From Streptomyces sp. TRM64462 (lineage in GTDB: Bacteria; Actinomycetota; Actinomycetes; Streptomycetales; Streptomycetaceae), in contig NZ_JABWDV010000468.1 in NCBI RefSeq assembly GCF_013362995.1, forward strand, positions 1 to 32,495: a stretch of DNA of 32,495 nucleotides. Reading direction: 5' to 3'. Every line of letters begins with the position of its first letter. The stretch's first letter is position 1. Shown here piece by piece: positions 30,880 to 32,495 of this stretch. Position numbers and translations under genes: made by a program. The notes beneath the pieces are model-generated. The model did not search any database. It was not told the origin of the DNA and worked only from the letters and a program-made list of their open reading frames with translations.

Positions 30880-30907
30880 TGGTCCGGTGGCAGGTGGGGA
30901 GCGGGAG

Positions 30908-32257
30908 TTGACGGAGCTGAGGGACTATCAGCGGGTCGCGGACGCGGTTGCGGCGGAGATCGCGGCCGGGCGGCTCAGGGCCGGTGACCGGCTGCCGCCG
31001 CAGCGGCGGTTCGCCCGGCAGCACGGCATCGCCGCGTCCACGGCCGCCCGCGTCTACCAGGAGCTGGCCCGGCGCGGGCTGACGGTCGGGGAGGTCGGGC
31101 GCGGCACGTTCGTCCGGGCCACCGACGGGCCTGCCGCCGTGCCCGCGCTGAGCGATCCGCCGGACCGGCGCGTCAACCTGGAGCTCAACTACCCGGTCGT
31201 GCCCGAGCAGGCGGCACTGCTGGCCGGCGGGCTCGGGGGCCTGCTGCGTCCCGACGTGCTGGACTCGGCGCTGCGGCCGGTCGCCGCGTCGGGCACGCCG
31301 GAGGCCCGGGCCGCCGCCGCCGAGCTGCTGGGGCGCGGCGGGTGGCGGCCGCGCCCGGAGCGGGTGCTGTTCGCGGGGAACGGGCGGCAGGCCATCTCGG
31401 CGGCGGTCGCCGCACTGGTGCCGGCCGGGGGGCGGCTGGGCGCCGAGGAACTCACGTATCCCGTGCTGAAGGCGATCGCCGGGCGGCTCGGCGCGACCGT
31501 CGTGCCGCTCGCCATGGACGGGGACGGGGTGCGGCCGGACGCCGTCGAGGCGGCGCACCGGAGCGGTCCGCTGCACGCCGTGTACGTCCAGCCGACGCTC
31601 CACAACCCGCTGTCGCTCACCATGCCGGAGGCGCGGCGCGCCGAGCTCGCGGACGTGCTGCGGCGGCTGGACGTCCCGGCGATCGAGGACACCGTCTGGG
31701 CGTTCCTGTACGGGGACACGGCACCGTTCGCGGCGCTGGCACCCGAGCGGACGGTCGTCGTCGACAGTCTGTCCAAGCGGCTCGCGCCCGGGCTGACCAC
31801 GGGGTTCGCCGTGGCGCCCGAGGCGCTGGCGCCCGCCGTGGAGGCGGCGGTCAGGGCGGGCGGCTGGGCGCCGTCGCGGTTCGCGCTGGAGGCAGCCGTG
31901 CGGTGGCAGTCGGACGGCACGGTGGACACCCTCGTCCAGGCCAAGCGGGGCGAGGTGGAGCGCCGTCAGGAGCTGGTGCGGCGGCGGTTGGACGGGTTCG
32001 CGGTGCGGACCGATCCGCGGTCCTGCTTCTGCTGGTGGGACCTGCCGCCCGCGTGGCGCGCCGACCTGTTCGTGGCGGCCGCCGCGCGGCACGGCATCGC
32101 GGTGACGCCCGCGGCCGCGTTCACCGCCGACCGGCACCGCGCGCCCAACGCCGTACGCCTCGGCCTCGCGTCGCCGCCGCTCGACACCCTCACGCAGGCC
32201 CTGGCCACGCTCGCCGCCCTGGCGCGCAGCTCACCGGACGAACTCGTCGCGGGCTGA
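30908..32257 (+). CDS. MocR-type regulator (GntR DNA-binding plus PLP aminotransferase-like domain)
   Basis: 449 residues from a TTG. The N-terminal winged helix (about 1-75: RDYQRVADAVAAEIAAGRLRAGDRLPPQR, STAARVYQELARRGL, GRGTFV) is GntR type. The rest is a class I aminotransferase fold: QPTLHNPLS, AIEDTVWAFLYGD and the PLP-binding SLSKRLAPGLTTGF with its Lys. Such proteins sense PLP or amino acids and control nearby genes. TTG at 30908 has GGGGAG six bases upstream; a GTG at 30887 and an ATG at 30854 are in frame but have poor sites. It is divergent from lysE, its likely target. A weak hairpin (CGGCCC/GGGCCG near 32302) may end it. Confidence 0.87.
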   Translation: MTELRDYQRVADAVAAEIAAGRLRAGDRLPPQRRFARQHGIAASTAARVYQELARRGLTVGEVGRGTFVRATDGPAAVPALSDPPDRRVNLELNYPVVPEQAALLAGGLGGLLRPDVLDSALRPVAASGTPEARAAAAELLGRGGWRPRPERVLFAGNGRQAISAAVAALVPAGGRLGAEELTYPVLKAIAGRLGATVVPLAMDGDGVRPDAVEAAHRSGPLHAVYVQPTLHNPLSLTMPEARRAELADVLRRLDVPAIEDTVWAFLYGDTAPFAALAPERTVVVDSLSKRLAPGLTTGFAVAPEALAPAVEAAVRAGGWAPSRFALEAAVRWQSDGTVDTLVQAKRGEVERRQELVRRRLDGFAVRTDPRSCFCWWDLPPAWRADLFVAAAARHGIAVTPAAAFTADRHRAPNAVRLGLASPPLDTLTQALATLAALARSSPDELVAG

Positions 32258-32411
32258 CGGGCGGTACGGGCGTCCGTTGTGCCGTCGGCGTCCTGAGGCC
32301 ACGGCCCCCGACGGGCCGAGACCGAAAAGTGACCGTCCGTCGCGACGGGCGGGCCGGCCTTCCGCGTAGAGCCGATGACGGACGTCGACGTGATCGGGAT
32401 GGGGAGGGGCC

Positions 32412-32495
32412 GTGGTGGGGCGGTTCACGGGGCGGTTCAAGGGGCGCGTGCGCAGGGGCGTGACGGGGACGGCGGCGGCCGCCGCTGCCATGGCG
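32412..32495 (+). CDS. Start of an exported protein, cut by the window edge
   Basis: 28 codons from GTG at 32412 to the edge with no stop. GGGGAGGGG stands two to three bases before the GTG, an otherwise good site; the next codon is also GTG. The residues are very basic (GRFTGRFKGRVRRGVTGT) and then turn to Ala (AAAAAAMA), as at the start of a signal peptide. The product cannot be named from this much. Confidence 0.6.
   Translation, partial: MVGRFTGRFKGRVRRGVTGTAAAAAAMA

Noticed and set aside
1..32495. tRNA or rRNA genes, CRISPR arrays, prophage or transposase genes
   Set aside because: None seen on either strand. The tandem repeats present are short and coding or promoter-linked, without spacer structure.

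Overview
The window is chromosomal DNA from a Streptomyces or a very close relative. GC is very high, codon third positions are almost all G/C, GTG starts are common, and the gene content is typical of the genus: rodlins, short chaplins, a melC1-melC2 tyrosinase pair, DUF6479, DUF5949 and DUF2786 proteins. From memory, the order chaplin - tyrosinase - chaplin - polysaccharide genes - chaplin - rodlins matches the S. coelicolor SCO2699 to SCO2719 region. I could not check this by alignment.

Layout. (1) 1-3610: a truncated DUF2786 protein (minus), a maltose-type O-acetyltransferase and a family A DNA polymerase; the polymerase has a PafBC/RecA-NDp-like damage promoter and appears leaderless. 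(2) 3669-7785: a small ORF, two tandem rodlins, a DUF6479 membrane protein, a cytochrome P450, a small hypothetical gene and a short chaplin. (3) 7872-12145: an ATP-grasp/flavoprotein gene pair, divergent from a secreted GH26-like glycoside hydrolase with a long Pro/Glu/Thr linker. (4) 12159-23426: a nine-gene minus-strand run, most junctions overlapping. Its order is DUF3344 secreted protein, glycosyltransferase, polyprenyl-phosphate sugar transferase, Wzy/ligase-like protein, MurJ/Wzx-like flippase, polysaccharide deacetylase, second glycosyltransferase, Wzz-like protein and BioF2/CelD-type acyltransferase. (5) 23818-26965: two more chaplins enclosing three unrecognised secreted proteins. 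(6) 27061-32495: melC2/melC1, DUF5949, a VKOR-family protein, a 248-bp inverted-repeat element, LysE, a divergent MocR-type regulator and the start of another gene.

How it fits together. The centre reads as a complete Wzx/Wzy-type exopolysaccharide pathway placed inside the chaplin/rodlin locus that builds the hydrophobic coat of aerial hyphae and spores. Two chaplin genes and melC carry promoters close to what I recall as the sigma-BldN consensus (CGTAAC-N16-CGTTGA). This suggests that coat proteins, melanin and possibly the glycan are made together during aerial growth. The glycan operon has an unusual number of in-frame tandem repeats at protein ends. The polysaccharide system, with its accessory ATP-grasp, flavoprotein, acyltransferase and hydrolase, is the best candidate here for an undescribed system.
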